DNA of 64,000 bases from NCBI GenBank assembly GCA_001770655.1, contig MERQ01000106.1:1-64000 (forward strand), read 5' to 3'. Made by a program: the position numbers and the translations under genes. Within the stretch, counting starts at the first letter, position 1; every line of letters begins with the position of its first letter. The notes beneath the pieces were generated by a model. The model was not told the DNA's origin, ran no database searches, and saw only the letters and a list, made by a program, of their open reading frames with translations. Below are positions 40,894 through 50,216 of this stretch, piece after piece. Source of the stretch: Betaproteobacteria bacterium RIFCSPLOWO2_12_FULL_68_20. Its GTDB lineage: Bacteria > Pseudomonadota > Gammaproteobacteria > Burkholderiales > SG8-39.

Positions 40894-41631
40894 TCACGCG
40901 CCGCGCGCCGCCTTGCGCTCCAATAGGCGCTGGAAATTGTCGAGCGACACGAGGTGCAGGTAGATGCGCGCCATCAGGCCCTTGCGCATCAGGTTCTTGA
41001 TCTGCGCGGCGTTCAGCGGCTCGAGCTTCTTCTCGTCCACGCGGTGCATCCCCGTGAGGTGCATGCCGCCGCCCTTGTCGAGCGTCGCTTGCATGGTGAA
41101 CGGCTCGAGCAGGCCGTAGTCGGCGAGGATCGAGCACATCTCGCGGCTGCGCTCGAGGTCGGCCTCGTACTCGGAGAGCAGCCGCTCGATGCCCTTCCAT
41201 TTCTCGACCGGCTCGCCCTTGACGTCGAACATCGTCTCGCCCGCGCCCTCGTCGAGGTATTCCTTCTCGACGCAGATCAGCCGGTTCTTCTGCTCGACCT
41301 TGTTCAGGTTCACCTTCGCCATGCAGAACGGATAGCGTCGCGCGTAGGCCGGCACGTACACGCCGCGCACCCAGGCGCCGTCGGCGAAAAACAGGTTCTC
41401 CCCTGCGGCGATGCCGAGCACCGCGACCGGGGCGAAGGTCTTGCCCTGGTCGCCGGAGGTGAATACGATGGGATAGTCGCGCGCGACAAGCTGGAACTCG
41501 GTGTAGCTGATCGGGATGGCATTGCCGCGCTGCGCGAATGCCGGGACTTCCCCGGGCGCGAGCAGGCGCACCTTGTGCGTTTTCAGGAACGGGACGACTT
41601 CCTTATAGCCGAAGGGTGGAGCGATTTGCAT
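40894..41631 (-). CDS. SapC-family protein
   Basis: A 245-residue soluble protein of the SapC type (named after the Campylobacter surface-array locus). Typical pieces are the N-terminal YKEVVPFLKTHKVRLL, AIPISYTEFQLVARDYPIVF, VLGIAAGENLFFADGAWVRGVYVPAYARRYPF and a C-terminal basic helix region (LMRKGLMARIYLHLVSLDNFQRLLERKA). Function is not established; it is often found near surface-layer or tryptophan-halogenase-like genes. It is encoded opposite to and between two tRNA genes. Confidence 0.85.
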   Translation of the reverse strand: MQIAPPFGYKEVVPFLKTHKVRLLAPGEVPAFAQRGNAIPISYTEFQLVARDYPIVFTSGDQGKTFAPVAVLGIAAGENLFFADGAWVRGVYVPAYARRYPFCMAKVNLNKVEQKNRLICVEKEYLDEGAGETMFDVKGEPVEKWKGIERLLSEYEADLERSREMCSILADYGLLEPFTMQATLDKGGGMHLTGMHRVDEKKLEPLNAAQIKNLMRKGLMARIYLHLVSLDNFQRLLERKAARGA

Positions 41632-41704
41632 GCGCGCATGATAGCGGACCGGTCGGCGGGTGTCGCGAGCAGCGCTTGTGCTGTAAAATCCGGCCCCTTC
41701 CCGC

Positions 41705-41780
41705 GGGGTGGTAGCTCAGCTGGGAGAGCGCGGCGTTCGCAATGCCGAGGTCGAGGGTTCGATCCCCTTCCACTCCACCA
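41705..41780 (+). tRNA. tRNA-Ala (anticodon CGC)
   Basis: A 76-base cloverleaf with encoded CCA. Acceptor GGGGTGG/CCACTCC contains the G3:U70 wobble pair that specifies alanine. The anticodon loop is TTCGCAA, giving CGC. The T-arm is GAGGGTTCGATCCCCTT. A TAAAAT -10-like box lies at 41684-41689, and a strong terminator follows. Confidence 0.93.
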
Positions 41781-41789
41781 CCTGATCCG

Positions 41790-41818
41790 AAGGGGCCGGC
41801 GCGAGCCGGCCCTTTTTT
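41790..41818 (+). terminator. Rho-independent terminator after tRNA-Ala
   Basis: Stem GGGGCCGGC / GCCGGCCC with GCGA loop followed by six T residues. Confidence 0.88.
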
Positions 41819-41970
41819 GTTCCTGCGGATCGGACTCCGGGATAAATCGCGCGCTCGTCAGAGTGTGTCAGATTGCCGTCCCGGCGCGCGAATAAGCACC
41901 CTCGGCCGCGTGCTCGCTCTGGAAAAACGCGCCAGAATGGGTCGCGATACGACGTTTGGCCGGAGGACGC

Positions 41971-42411
41971 ATGACTGCCCGCCGCATCCTGCTCGCCGAG
42001 GACAACCCGAACGACGTCGAGCTGACGCTCGCGGCGCTGTCGCGGCACGGCATCGCGAATCAGATCGATATAGCGCGCGACGGCGCCGAGGCGCTCGATT
42101 ACCTGTACCGCCGCGGTGCCTTCGCCGATCGTCCGTCCGTGGACCCCGTGCTGTTGCTGCTCGACCTCAAGATGCCGCGCGTGGACGGCCTCGAAGTGCT
42201 GCGCGCCGTGAAATCGGATTCCCGGCTCAAGACCATCCCGGTCGTGGTGCTGACCTCGTCGCGCGAGGGCCCGGACATCGCCACGAGCTACCAGCTGGGC
42301 GTGAACGCGTACGTGGTGAAGCCGGTCCAGTTCGACGAGTTCGTCGATGCAGTGAGCCAGCTGGGCCTTTTCTGGCTCCTCGTCAACGAGCCTCCGGTGG
42401 CGGGGAGTTGA
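41971..42411 (+). CDS. CheY-like single-domain response regulator (Rcp1 type)
   Basis: A 146-residue receiver domain without an output domain. The acidic pocket is LLAEDNPNDVELT, the phosphoacceptor Asp is in LLLLDLKMPRVDGLEVL, and the switch residues are in VVVLTSS and YVVKPVQFDEF. The insertion RRGAFADRPSVDP before the acceptor strand is typical of phytochrome-associated Rcp1-like regulators. GGAGG precedes the ATG by 4 bases. The hybrid kinase gene follows after four bases, so this is the first gene of a three-gene phosphorelay operon. Confidence 0.88.
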   Translation: MTARRILLAEDNPNDVELTLAALSRHGIANQIDIARDGAEALDYLYRRGAFADRPSVDPVLLLLDLKMPRVDGLEVLRAVKSDSRLKTIPVVVLTSSREGPDIATSYQLGVNAYVVKPVQFDEFVDAVSQLGLFWLLVNEPPVAGS

Positions 42412-42415
42412 GGTC

Positions 42416-43891
42416 TTGGAAGCGCTGCGCGTGCTGCTGCTGGAGGACGATCCGGCCGACGCGGAGCTTGCGCTCGCCGCGCTCGCCGAGGGCGGCATCC
42501 GTTGCGAGCCGACCGTGGTGGCGGGCCGCGCGGCGTTCGAGACCGCGTACGCACCGGGCAGCTTCGACCTCGTGCTCGCGGACTACAAGCTTCCCGACTA
42601 TACCGGCCTCGAGGCGCTCCAGTTCGTGCGCCGCCAGGAAGCGCTCGTGCCCTTCGTGCTCGTCTCGGGCACCATCGGAGAGGAGCTCGCGGTCGAAACG
42701 CTGCGCGCCGGCGCAACCGACTACGTGCTCAAGGACGGCCTCGCGCGCGTCGCGCCCGCGGTGCGGCGCGCGCTCGAGGAGCGGCGCAGCCGCGAGCAGC
42801 ACCTCGCGACGCAGAGCGCGCTCGAGCAGTCCGAGCGCCGCTACCGCGCCATCGTCGAGGATCAGTCCGAGCTGATCGTGCGGCTGCTGCCCGATTTCAC
42901 GATCTCGTTCGTCAACCCCGCCTGGTGCGAGTTCTTCGGTCGCCGGCCCGAGTCGCTGATAGGCAGGAGCATCCTCGACGTGGTGGGCGAGGCGCGCCGC
43001 GAAGAAATGCGCCGCTCGCTCGGCCGCCTCGGCCCCGAATACGTCGTGGTCGAGCGCGACGCGCAGGTCGCCGACGGCGGCGGCCGGCTGCGCTGGATGC
43101 ACTGGGTGTCGCGCGGCGTCTTCGACGAGGACGGGCGGCTGACCGAGATCCAGTCGGTCGGGCGCGATGTCACGGAGCTGCACCAGTCGCTGGAGGCGCT
43201 CAGGTCGGCACAGGTGCGCCTGCGCGGCCTGTCGCGCCGGCTGCTCGACGTGCAGGAGACGGAACGCCGGCACCTGGCGCGCGATCTGCACGACGACGTC
43301 GGCCAGGCGCTCACCGCGCTCAAGATCCACCTCGAATCGGCCGCGCGCTCGGGCGGCGGCGCGGTGCGCGCCGAACGCATCGAGGAATGCGCCAGGACGG
43401 CCGGGCAGGCGCTCGAGCGGGTGCGGCTGCTCTCGCTCGGACTGCGCCCGCCGCAGCTCGAGGATCTCGGCCTGGCGGCGGCGCTGCGCGCGCACCTCGA
43501 TCGCCAGGCGCGGCTGGGTCAGCTCACGCCGCACTTCGAAGCCGGCGACGCCCCGCGCGAGATCGACGCCGGGATCGAGATCGCCTGCTTTCGCGTCGCC
43601 CAGGAGGCGATCACGAACGTGCTGCGCCACGCAAAGGCGCGCGACCTGTGGCTGCGCCTGTTCACCGCCGGCGGCCGGCTCGCGCTTTCGGTGCGCGACA
43701 ACGGCGCCGGCTTCGACCTGGAGGCGGCGCGGCGCCGCGGCGCCTCGGGCGCGAGCCTCGGCCTGGTCGACATCGAGGAGCGTATCGCGCTCGCCGGAGG
43801 CACGCTCGAGTTGCGTTCGGCGCCGGGCCAGGGGACGGTAGTGCTGGCGACCTTTCCGCTCCAGCGCGGAGCAAGCGTGGAGGGCGCTTGA
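42416..43891 (+). CDS. Receiver-PAS-histidine kinase (NarX/UhpB-type HisKA_3)
   Basis: A 491-residue soluble protein. Residues ~5-125 are a receiver (LLLEDDPADAELAL, LVLADYKLPDYTG, VLVSGT, YVLKDGL). A PAS domain occupies ~140-265 (YRAIVEDQSELIVRLLPDFTISFVNPAWCEFFGR). The HisKA_3 dimerisation domain has ERRHLARDLHDDVGQALTALK with the phosphoacceptor His. The ATPase domain has EAITNVLRHAKA, VRDNGAGFD and LGLVDIEERIALAGGTL. The start is TTG at 42416, just before the receiver. It probably receives phosphate or protein signals from 41971-42411 and phosphorylates the NarL-type regulator that follows. Confidence 0.88.
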   Translation: MEALRVLLLEDDPADAELALAALAEGGIRCEPTVVAGRAAFETAYAPGSFDLVLADYKLPDYTGLEALQFVRRQEALVPFVLVSGTIGEELAVETLRAGATDYVLKDGLARVAPAVRRALEERRSREQHLATQSALEQSERRYRAIVEDQSELIVRLLPDFTISFVNPAWCEFFGRRPESLIGRSILDVVGEARREEMRRSLGRLGPEYVVVERDAQVADGGGRLRWMHWVSRGVFDEDGRLTEIQSVGRDVTELHQSLEALRSAQVRLRGLSRRLLDVQETERRHLARDLHDDVGQALTALKIHLESAARSGGGAVRAERIEECARTAGQALERVRLLSLGLRPPQLEDLGLAAALRAHLDRQARLGQLTPHFEAGDAPREIDAGIEIACFRVAQEAITNVLRHAKARDLWLRLFTAGGRLALSVRDNGAGFDLEAARRRGASGASLGLVDIEERIALAGGTLELRSAPGQGTVVLATFPLQRGASVEGA

Positions 43892-44547
43892 TGTCCGAGA
43901 AGCCGATCCGGGTCATCCTGGCGGACGACCATGCGCTGGTGCGCGCGGGCATCCGCTCGCTGCTCGGCGCGATGGCGGGCGTCGAGGTCATCGGCGAGGC
44001 CTCGAGCGGCGAGGACGCGGTCGAGCTGGCCGGCAGGGAGAATCCCGACGTGGTGCTCATGGACATCGCGATGAAGGGCATGACTGGGCTGGAGGCGACT
44101 GCGCGCATCCGCCAGCGGCAGCCGCAAGTGCGGGTGCTGGTGCTGTCGATGCACTCTAGCGAGGAGTACGTGCTGCAGGCGCTGCGCGCGGGCGCCGCGG
44201 GCTACCTGCTCAAGGACGCGGCCACGGCCGAGCTGGAGCTCGCGCTGCGCAGCGTGATGCGCGGGGAGACCTGGCTCAGCTCCGCGGTGTCGCGCCAGGT
44301 GGTGGACGGCTACGTGCAGAGGATGGGCGGCGATTCGGGAAGCGAGGCCCTCACCGCGCGCCAGCGCGAGGTGCTGAGGCTGCTCGCGGGCGGCAAGAGC
44401 ACCAAGGAGATCGCGTTCATCCTCAACCTGTCGGTCAAGACGGTGGAGACGCATCGCTCGCAGATCATGGAGCGGCTCGGCATCCGCGACGTCGCGGGGC
44501 TGGTGCGCTACGCCATGCGCACCGGGCTGGTTCCTCCGGAAGGCTGA
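43891..44547 (+). CDS. NarL/FixJ-family response regulator
   Basis: A 218-residue DNA-binding regulator. The receiver carries [28 protein letters not shown] and YLLKDAA. The LuxR-type helix-turn-helix is [45 protein letters not shown]. Its ATG shares one base with the kinase stop (TGATG). Targets are unknown. Confidence 0.9.
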   Translation: MSEKPIRVILADDHALVRAGIRSLLGAMAGVEVIGEASSGEDAVELAGRENPDVVLMDIAMKGMTGLEATARIRQRQPQVRVLVLSMHSSEEYVLQALRAGAAGYLLKDAATAELELALRSVMRGETWLSSAVSRQVVDGYVQRMGGDSGSEALTARQREVLRLLAGGKSTKEIAFILNLSVKTVETHRSQIMERLGIRDVAGLVRYAMRTGLVPPEG

Positions 44548-44551
44548 GCGC

Positions 44552-44878
44552 CTACGGCCGCGGCTTTTCCAGCCGCCGCGCGAACACGCTCATCTCCTTT
44601 TCGGCCTGGCGGTCGCCCTTCGAGCGTGCGGCTTCGATCCCCGAGCGGTAGGCCTCGAGCGCCTCGGCCGCGCGGCCCGCGTCGACGAGCGATCTTCCGA
44701 GCGCCTTCCACGCCGCCGAGTAGGCGGGGTCGCGCGACACCGCCTCGCGCAGCTGCGCGATCGCACGCTCCAGATCTCCCGCTCTTGCGTGCTCGATCCC
44801 GAGCGAGTAGCGCAGCAGCGCGCCGTCGCGCGGCGTGCCGATCAGCTTCTCCAGGTTGGCGATGATCGGCGAGGGCAT
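44552..44878 (-). CDS. Small TPR protein
   Basis: A 108-residue cytoplasmic protein composed of about two and a half tetratricopeptide repeats ([65 protein letters not shown]), ending in a charged helix. It probably mediates protein-protein contacts. It is divergent from ridA by 18 bases and converges with the NarL-type gene. The ATG at 44878 starts the first repeat helix. Confidence 0.75.
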   Translation of the reverse strand: MPSPIIANLEKLIGTPRDGALLRYSLGIEHARAGDLERAIAQLREAVSRDPAYSAAWKALGRSLVDAGRAAEALEAYRSGIEAARSKGDRQAEKEMSVFARRLEKPRP

Positions 44879-44896
44879 TGCGCTAAGATACCCGCC

Positions 44897-45274
44897 GTGA
44901 AGGCCGCGATCCAGACGCCGGAGGCGCCGGGCGCCATCGGCACCTACTCCCAGGCGGTGCGCGCAGGCGACACCGTGTATCTGTCGGGCCAGATCGGCCT
45001 CGACCCGGCGACGATGCAGCTCGCCGAGGGAATCGAGGCGCAGATCCATCGCGTGTTCAGGAATCTCGCGGCGGTCGCCAAGGGCTCGGGCCTGGGTCTC
45101 GAGCACGCGGTGCGCATGACCGTCTACCTCACCGACCTCGTGCATTTCGCCAAGGTGAACGAGATCATGGCGCAGTACGTCCGGCAGCCCTACCCGGCGC
45201 GCGCCGCGGTCGGCGTCGCGAGCCTTCCGCGCGGCGCGCTGGTCGAGATCGACGCGATCCTGCATTCGGGGTGA
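44897..45274 (+). CDS. RidA-family reactive intermediate/imine deaminase
   Basis: A 125-residue YjgF/RidA protein that hydrolyses reactive enamines and imines such as 2-aminoacrylate. The signatures are [26 protein letters not shown] and [21 protein letters not shown], with the conserved Arg and Glu of the active site. The GTG start at 44897 is used because the homology begins there. Its end overlaps the recG start by four bases. Confidence 0.9.
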   Translation: MKAAIQTPEAPGAIGTYSQAVRAGDTVYLSGQIGLDPATMQLAEGIEAQIHRVFRNLAAVAKGSGLGLEHAVRMTVYLTDLVHFAKVNEIMAQYVRQPYPARAAVGVASLPRGALVEIDAILHSG

Positions 45275-47289
45275 AAGCCGCGGGGCTCGCGCGCAAGCTC
45301 GACAAGCTCGGGCTGCGCTCGCGCTTCGATCTCGTGCTTCACCTGCCGCATCGCTACGAGGACGAGACCGCGCTCACCGCGCCCGACGCGGCGCCGCCGG
45401 GAAAGCCCGTGCTGGTGCAGGCGAAGGTCGAGCGCGCGGAGATCGCCTACCGGCCCCGCCGGCAGCTGGTCGTGCACGCGCAGGGGCTGGTGCTGCGCTT
45501 CTTCAACTTCTACCAGAGCCAGCTGACGCAGTTCCGGCGCGCCGCCGCCGAAGGCTTGCTCGTGCGCGCTTTCGGCGAGGTGCGGCCGGGCTGGTTCGGC
45601 GCCGAGATGGCGCACCCGCGCTACCGGCTGGTGCACGAAGGCGAGCCGCTGCCCGATGCGCTCACGCCGATCTATCCGACGACCGCGGGTCTGGCGCAGG
45701 CGGCGCTGCGGGGCCGCGTGCTCGAGGCGCTCGACGAAGCCGGGCTCGAGGATACGCTGCCGGAGGAACTGCGGCGCCGCCACGGGCTCGCAGGCTTCGC
45801 CGAGAGCGCACGCCTGCTGCATCGGCCGCCGCCGGGCGCCGACCTCGCCTCGCTCGTCGAGCGCACGCATCCCGCGTGGCGGCGCATGAAGTTCGACGAG
45901 CTGCTCGCGCAGCAGCTCTCGATGCGCTTCGCCTACCGCAAGCGCCGCGAGCGGCGCGCCCCGATGCTCGCGGGCGACGGGCGGCTGGTGCGGGAATTTC
46001 TCGCCAGGCTTCCGTTCCGCCTGACGCGCGCGCAGCAGCGCGCGATGGGCGAGGTGCTGCGCGATCTCCGGGAGCCCCATCCGATGCAGCGGCTGCTGCA
46101 GGGCGACGTCGGCAGCGGCAAGACCATCGTCGCGGCGATCGCCTGCCTGGCGGCGGCGGACGCGGGCTGGCAGGCGGCGGTGATGGCGCCGACCGAGATC
46201 CTCTCGGAGCAGCACTGGCGCAAGCTCGCCGGCTGGTTCGAGCCGCTCGGCGTGCGCATCGCGTGGCTGCACGGCGCCCTCGCGGCGAAGGAAAAGCGCG
46301 CGGCGCTCGCCGCGCTTCGCTCGGGGGAGGCGCCGCTCGCCGTCGGCACGCACGCGCTGGTGCAGGAAGGCGTGGAATTCGCGCGCCTCGGGCTGGCCGT
46401 CGTGGACGAGCAGCACCGCTTCGGGGTCGAGCAGCGCCTGATGCTGCGCAAAAAGGCCGAGGAGGCGGTGCCGCACCAGCTGATGATGAGCGCGACGCCG
46501 ATCCCGCGCACGCTCTCGATGAGCTACTACGCGGACCTCGACGTGTCGCTGATCGACGAGCTGCCGCCCGGGCGCCGGGCGGTCGCGACGCGGCTGGTTT
46601 CCGCCGCACGGCGCGCCGAGGTGCTCGCGCGCATCCGCGAGGCCTGCGCCGAGGGGCAGCAGGCCTACTGGGTCTGCCCGGTGATCGAGGAATCGAAGGA
46701 GGGCGAGCTGCAGACTGCGCTGGACACCCACGCCGCCCTGGTGAAAGAGCTGAAGGGCCTGCGGGTCGGGCTGCTGCACGGCCGCATGCCGTCCGCGGAA
46801 AAGGCCGCGGCAATGCAGGCCTTCGCCGCAGGCGGAATTCAGCTCCTTGTCTCGACCACCGTGATCGAGGTGGGCGTGGACGTGCCGAACGCCTCGCTCA
46901 TGGTGATCGAGCACGCCGAGCGCTTCGGGCTGGCGCAGCTGCACCAGCTGCGCGGCCGGATCGGGCGCGGGGCGCGCGAAAGCGTGTGCATTCTGCTCTA
47001 CGCCGCGCCGCTTTCGGCGGCGGCGCGCGGCCGGCTGAAAATCATCTACGAGAACGCCGACGGATTCGAGATCGCGCGGCGCGACCTCCTGCTGCGCGGT
47101 CCCGGCGAGTACCTCGGCGAGCGGCAGAGCGGCGCGCCGCTGCTGCGCTTTGCCGACCTCGAGCGCGACGAGCCGCTCATCGCCGCCGCGCGCGAGGCAG
47201 CCGCTGAGCTGATCGCGCGCGATCCCGCGGCGGGGCGGCGCCATGTCGAGCGCTGGCTCGGCGCCAGGCAGGATTACGTGCGGGTCTGA
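45271..47289 (+). CDS. recG: ATP-dependent DNA helicase RecG
   Basis: A 672-residue branch-migrating helicase for stalled forks and recombination. An N-terminal wedge/OB domain ([23 protein letters not shown]) precedes helicase motifs: Q-like [15 protein letters not shown], Walker [13 protein letters not shown] box [58 protein letters not shown]. The GTG start overlaps the ridA stop. Confidence 0.96.
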   Translation: MKAAGLARKLDKLGLRSRFDLVLHLPHRYEDETALTAPDAAPPGKPVLVQAKVERAEIAYRPRRQLVVHAQGLVLRFFNFYQSQLTQFRRAAAEGLLVRAFGEVRPGWFGAEMAHPRYRLVHEGEPLPDALTPIYPTTAGLAQAALRGRVLEALDEAGLEDTLPEELRRRHGLAGFAESARLLHRPPPGADLASLVERTHPAWRRMKFDELLAQQLSMRFAYRKRRERRAPMLAGDGRLVREFLARLPFRLTRAQQRAMGEVLRDLREPHPMQRLLQGDVGSGKTIVAAIACLAAADAGWQAAVMAPTEILSEQHWRKLAGWFEPLGVRIAWLHGALAAKEKRAALAALRSGEAPLAVGTHALVQEGVEFARLGLAVVDEQHRFGVEQRLMLRKKAEEAVPHQLMMSATPIPRTLSMSYYADLDVSLIDELPPGRRAVATRLVSAARRAEVLARIREACAEGQQAYWVCPVIEESKEGELQTALDTHAALVKELKGLRVGLLHGRMPSAEKAAAMQAFAAGGIQLLVSTTVIEVGVDVPNASLMVIEHAERFGLAQLHQLRGRIGRGARESVCILLYAAPLSAAARGRLKIIYENADGFEIARRDLLLRGPGEYLGERQSGAPLLRFADLERDEPLIAAAREAAAELIARDPAAGRRHVERWLGARQDYVRV

Positions 47290-47304
47290 GATACTTCGCG
47301 GTGC

Positions 47305-48189
47305 ATGGACCCGGGGTTCATCGTCAAGCGGCTCGACGCCTACGAGCGTCTCATCAGGCTCGACAAGCCGATCGGAGCGCTGCTGCTGCTCTGGCCGACG
47401 CTGTGGGCGGTGTGGCTCGCCTCAGGCGGCTGGCCCCGGCCCGATATCCTCGTCATCTTCGTCGTCGGCACGCTGCTCATGCGCTCGGCGGGTTGCGCGG
47501 TGAACGACTGGGCCGACCGCCATTTCGACGCGCACGTCGAGCGCACCCGCTCGCGGCCGCTCGCCGCGGGCGAGATCAGGCCCGCGGAAGCGCTCGCGGT
47601 CGGCGCGGCGCTCGCGGCCTGCGCGTTCGCGCTGGTGCTGTTCCTCAATCCGTTCGCGATCGCGCTCTCCTTCGCCGGGCTCGCGATCGCGGCGGCCTAT
47701 CCCTTCACCAAGCGTTTCTTCGCCATGCCGCAGCTCGTGCTCGGGATCGCCTTCGGCTTCGGCATCCCGATGGCCTACGCGGCGATCCAGGGGCGGCTTC
47801 CCGCCGCCAGCTGGCTGCTGCTCGCCGCCAACGTTTGCTATTCGTTCGCCTACGACACCGAGTATGCGATGGTGGACCGCGACGACGACGCCAGAATCGG
47901 CATCCGCACCTCCGCGCTCGCGCTCGGCCGCTGGGACGTCGCCGCGGTGATGGCGAGCTACGCGGCGATGCTCGCGGCGCTGTCCGGGATCGGCGCGATG
48001 CTGCGCCTCGGCTGGCCCTACAACGCGGGGCTCGCGGCGGCCGGCGCGATGATGGTCTATCATTGGTTCCTGATCCGCGGCCGCACGCGCCAGGGCTGCT
48101 TCAGGGCCTTCCGGCACAACAACTGGGTCGGCGCCGCCGTCTTTCTCGGTATCGTCTTCTCCTACCCGATCGAGCTGCCGTGGAAGTGA
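47305..48189 (+). CDS. ubiA: 4-hydroxybenzoate polyprenyltransferase
   Basis: A 294-residue membrane enzyme with eight to nine helices that attaches the isoprenoid chain to 4-hydroxybenzoate in ubiquinone synthesis. The Asp-rich substrate motifs are NDWADRHFDAHVERTRSRPLAAG (NDxxDxxxD) and DTEYAMVDRDDDARIG. It is followed by a small membrane gene and ubiD, so two adjacent ubiquinone steps are encoded together. Confidence 0.95.
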   Translation: MDPGFIVKRLDAYERLIRLDKPIGALLLLWPTLWAVWLASGGWPRPDILVIFVVGTLLMRSAGCAVNDWADRHFDAHVERTRSRPLAAGEIRPAEALAVGAALAACAFALVLFLNPFAIALSFAGLAIAAAYPFTKRFFAMPQLVLGIAFGFGIPMAYAAIQGRLPAASWLLLAANVCYSFAYDTEYAMVDRDDDARIGIRTSALALGRWDVAAVMASYAAMLAALSGIGAMLRLGWPYNAGLAAAGAMMVYHWFLIRGRTRQGCFRAFRHNNWVGAAVFLGIVFSYPIELPWK

Positions 48190-48743
48190 GCCAAGCAGGC
48201 GCCCCGATCGCGCGCTTCGACTTCGCGGGCGGCGCGCTGCGCGGCACGCACCTCACGCTGTACCCGAACTGCATCGTGCACCGCGGCGATGCGCAGCTCG
48301 AGACCGTGCCGCTGGCGGCGATCGCGTCCGCGCGGGTGGGCTTCGAGCGCGATGCCCGCGCGATCGGCCGGGGGGCGTTCCTGATCGTCCTCGCGCTCGC
48401 GCTCCTCGCCGTTGGCGGACCCCTGGCGAGCCTCGCCGGCGGCGCGGCGGGTGAAATGGCGTCACAGCTGAGGAGCAATGCGCCCGCCGCCGGCCAGGGG
48501 ATCGCCGGGGTGCTGCTCGCGACGTTCAGGTTCCTCGAGGCGGTGGCGAACCTTTTTCCCGCGCTCGCCGCCGCGCTCGGCCTCGGGGGCCTCGCGTCAG
48601 CGATCCTCGGCTGGCTTGGCGCGACCACCCTCACGCTCACGATCGCCGCGTCCGAGCGCCCGTACGCGGTGCGCGGCCGCAACGAGACGCTGCTCGACTT
48701 CGCCGAGGCGCTCGCCGAGCGACTGATGCTGCTCAAGCGCTGA
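48186..48743 (+). CDS. Small integral membrane protein of unknown function
   Basis: A 185-residue protein with an N-terminal soluble beta-rich part (ARFDFAGGALRGTHLTLYPNCIVHRGDAQLETVPLAAIASARVGFERD), two hydrophobic regions (about residues 60-85 and 115-150), and a C-terminal charged segment. The N-terminal part resembles PH-like small-molecule or lipid-facing domains, but I cannot assign a family. The GTG start overlaps the ubiA stop by 4 bases, and ubiD follows by nine bases, so it is co-expressed with ubiquinone genes. Confidence 0.65.
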   Translation: MSQAGAPIARFDFAGGALRGTHLTLYPNCIVHRGDAQLETVPLAAIASARVGFERDARAIGRGAFLIVLALALLAVGGPLASLAGGAAGEMASQLRSNAPAAGQGIAGVLLATFRFLEAVANLFPALAAALGLGGLASAILGWLGATTLTLTIAASERPYAVRGRNETLLDFAEALAERLMLLKR

Positions 48744-48752
48744 GAGGCCGAC

Positions 48753-50216
48753 GTGGCGTATTCCGACCTGCGCGAATTCGTGGCGCAACTCGAGGGCCGC
48801 GGCGAGCTGAAGCGCGTCGCCGCCGAGGTGTCGCCGCGGCTGGAGATGACGGAAATCTGCCACCGCGTTCTGCGCTCGGGCGGGCCCGCGGTCCTGTTCG
48901 AGCGGCCGCGGGGACATTCGATCCCGGTGCTGGCGAACCTCTTCGGCACCGTGGGTCGCGTCGCGGCTGCGATGGGTGTGCCAGACGTCGCTTCGCTGCG
49001 CGAGATCGGCAGGCTGCTTGCCTACCTCAGGGAGCCCGATCCGCCGCGCGGCCTGCGCGACGTCTGGGAGAAGCTGCCGATCTACAGGCAGGTGATGAAC
49101 ATGGCGCCGAAGCTGCGCTCGGGCGCGCCGTGCCAGGAAATCGTCTGGCAGGGCAGCGAGGTGGACCTCGCGCGGCTGCCGGTGCAGACCTGCTGGCCCG
49201 AGGACGCGGGTCCGCTCATCACCTGGGGCCTCACCGTGACGAAAGGGCCGGCAAAGCCGCGGCAGAACCTCGGCATCTACCGCCAGCAGGTGCTCGGCCC
49301 GAACCGCGTGATCATGCGCTGGCTCGCGCATCGCGGCGGAGCTCTCGACTATCGTGACCACCAGGCCGCGCATCCGGGAGAGCCGTTTCCGGTCGCGGTG
49401 GCGCTCGGCGCCGACCCGGCGACCATCCTCGCCGCGGTGACCCCGGTTCCGGACACGCTCGGCGAGTACCAGTTTGCGGGTTTGCTGCGCGGCGCGCGCA
49501 CCGAGCTCGTCAAGTGCCTCGGCAGCGGGCTGCAGGTGCCGGCCTCGGCCGAGATGGTGCTCGAGGGCGCAATCCATCCGAACGACACCGCCGAGGAGGG
49601 CCCGCACGGTGACCACACCGGCTACTACAACGAGGCGGAGAGCTTTCCGGTGCTGACTCTCGATCGCATCACGATGCGCCGCGACCCGCTGTACCACTCC
49701 ACCTATACCGGCAAGCCGCCCGACGAGCCGGCGATGCTGGGCGTGGCGCTGAACGAGGTGTTCGTGCCGGTGCTCGCGAAGCAGTACCCGGAGATCGTGG
49801 ACTTCTACCTGCCGCCCGAGGGCTGCTCGTACCGGCTCGCCGTGGTGAGCATTAAGAAGCAGTACGCGGGCCACGCCAAGCGCGTCATGTTCGGCATCTG
49901 GAGCTTCCTGCGCCAGTTCATGTACACCAAGTTCATCGTGGTCACCGACGACGACGTGGACGTGCGCGACTGGAAGGAGGTGGTCTGGGCGATCGCGACG
50001 CGCGTGGACCCGGCGCGCGACACGCTGATCGCCGAGAACACCCCGATCGACTACTTGGATTTCGCGAGCCCGGTCGCGGGACTGGGCTCGAAGATGGGCA
50101 TCGACGCCACCGCCAAGTGGCCGGGCGAAACCGCGCGGCGCTGGGGCCGGCCGATCGTCATGGACCCCGAGGTGAAGCGCCGCGTCGACGCATTGTGGAA
50201 GGACCTCGGCCTCTAG
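48753..50216 (+). CDS. ubiD: 4-hydroxy-3-polyprenylbenzoate decarboxylase
   Basis: A 487-residue UbiD that uses prenylated FMN (from UbiX) to decarboxylate the polyprenylated ring. Family blocks include [89 protein letters not shown] and [20 protein letters not shown]-like sequence near the end. The start is GTG at 48753. The last 59 bases overlap the convergent dacB gene. Confidence 0.95.
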   Translation: MAYSDLREFVAQLEGRGELKRVAAEVSPRLEMTEICHRVLRSGGPAVLFERPRGHSIPVLANLFGTVGRVAAAMGVPDVASLREIGRLLAYLREPDPPRGLRDVWEKLPIYRQVMNMAPKLRSGAPCQEIVWQGSEVDLARLPVQTCWPEDAGPLITWGLTVTKGPAKPRQNLGIYRQQVLGPNRVIMRWLAHRGGALDYRDHQAAHPGEPFPVAVALGADPATILAAVTPVPDTLGEYQFAGLLRGARTELVKCLGSGLQVPASAEMVLEGAIHPNDTAEEGPHGDHTGYYNEAESFPVLTLDRITMRRDPLYHSTYTGKPPDEPAMLGVALNEVFVPVLAKQYPEIVDFYLPPEGCSYRLAVVSIKKQYAGHAKRVMFGIWSFLRQFMYTKFIVVTDDDVDVRDWKEVVWAIATRVDPARDTLIAENTPIDYLDFASPVAGLGSKMGIDATAKWPGETARRWGRPIVMDPEVKRRVDALWKDLGL

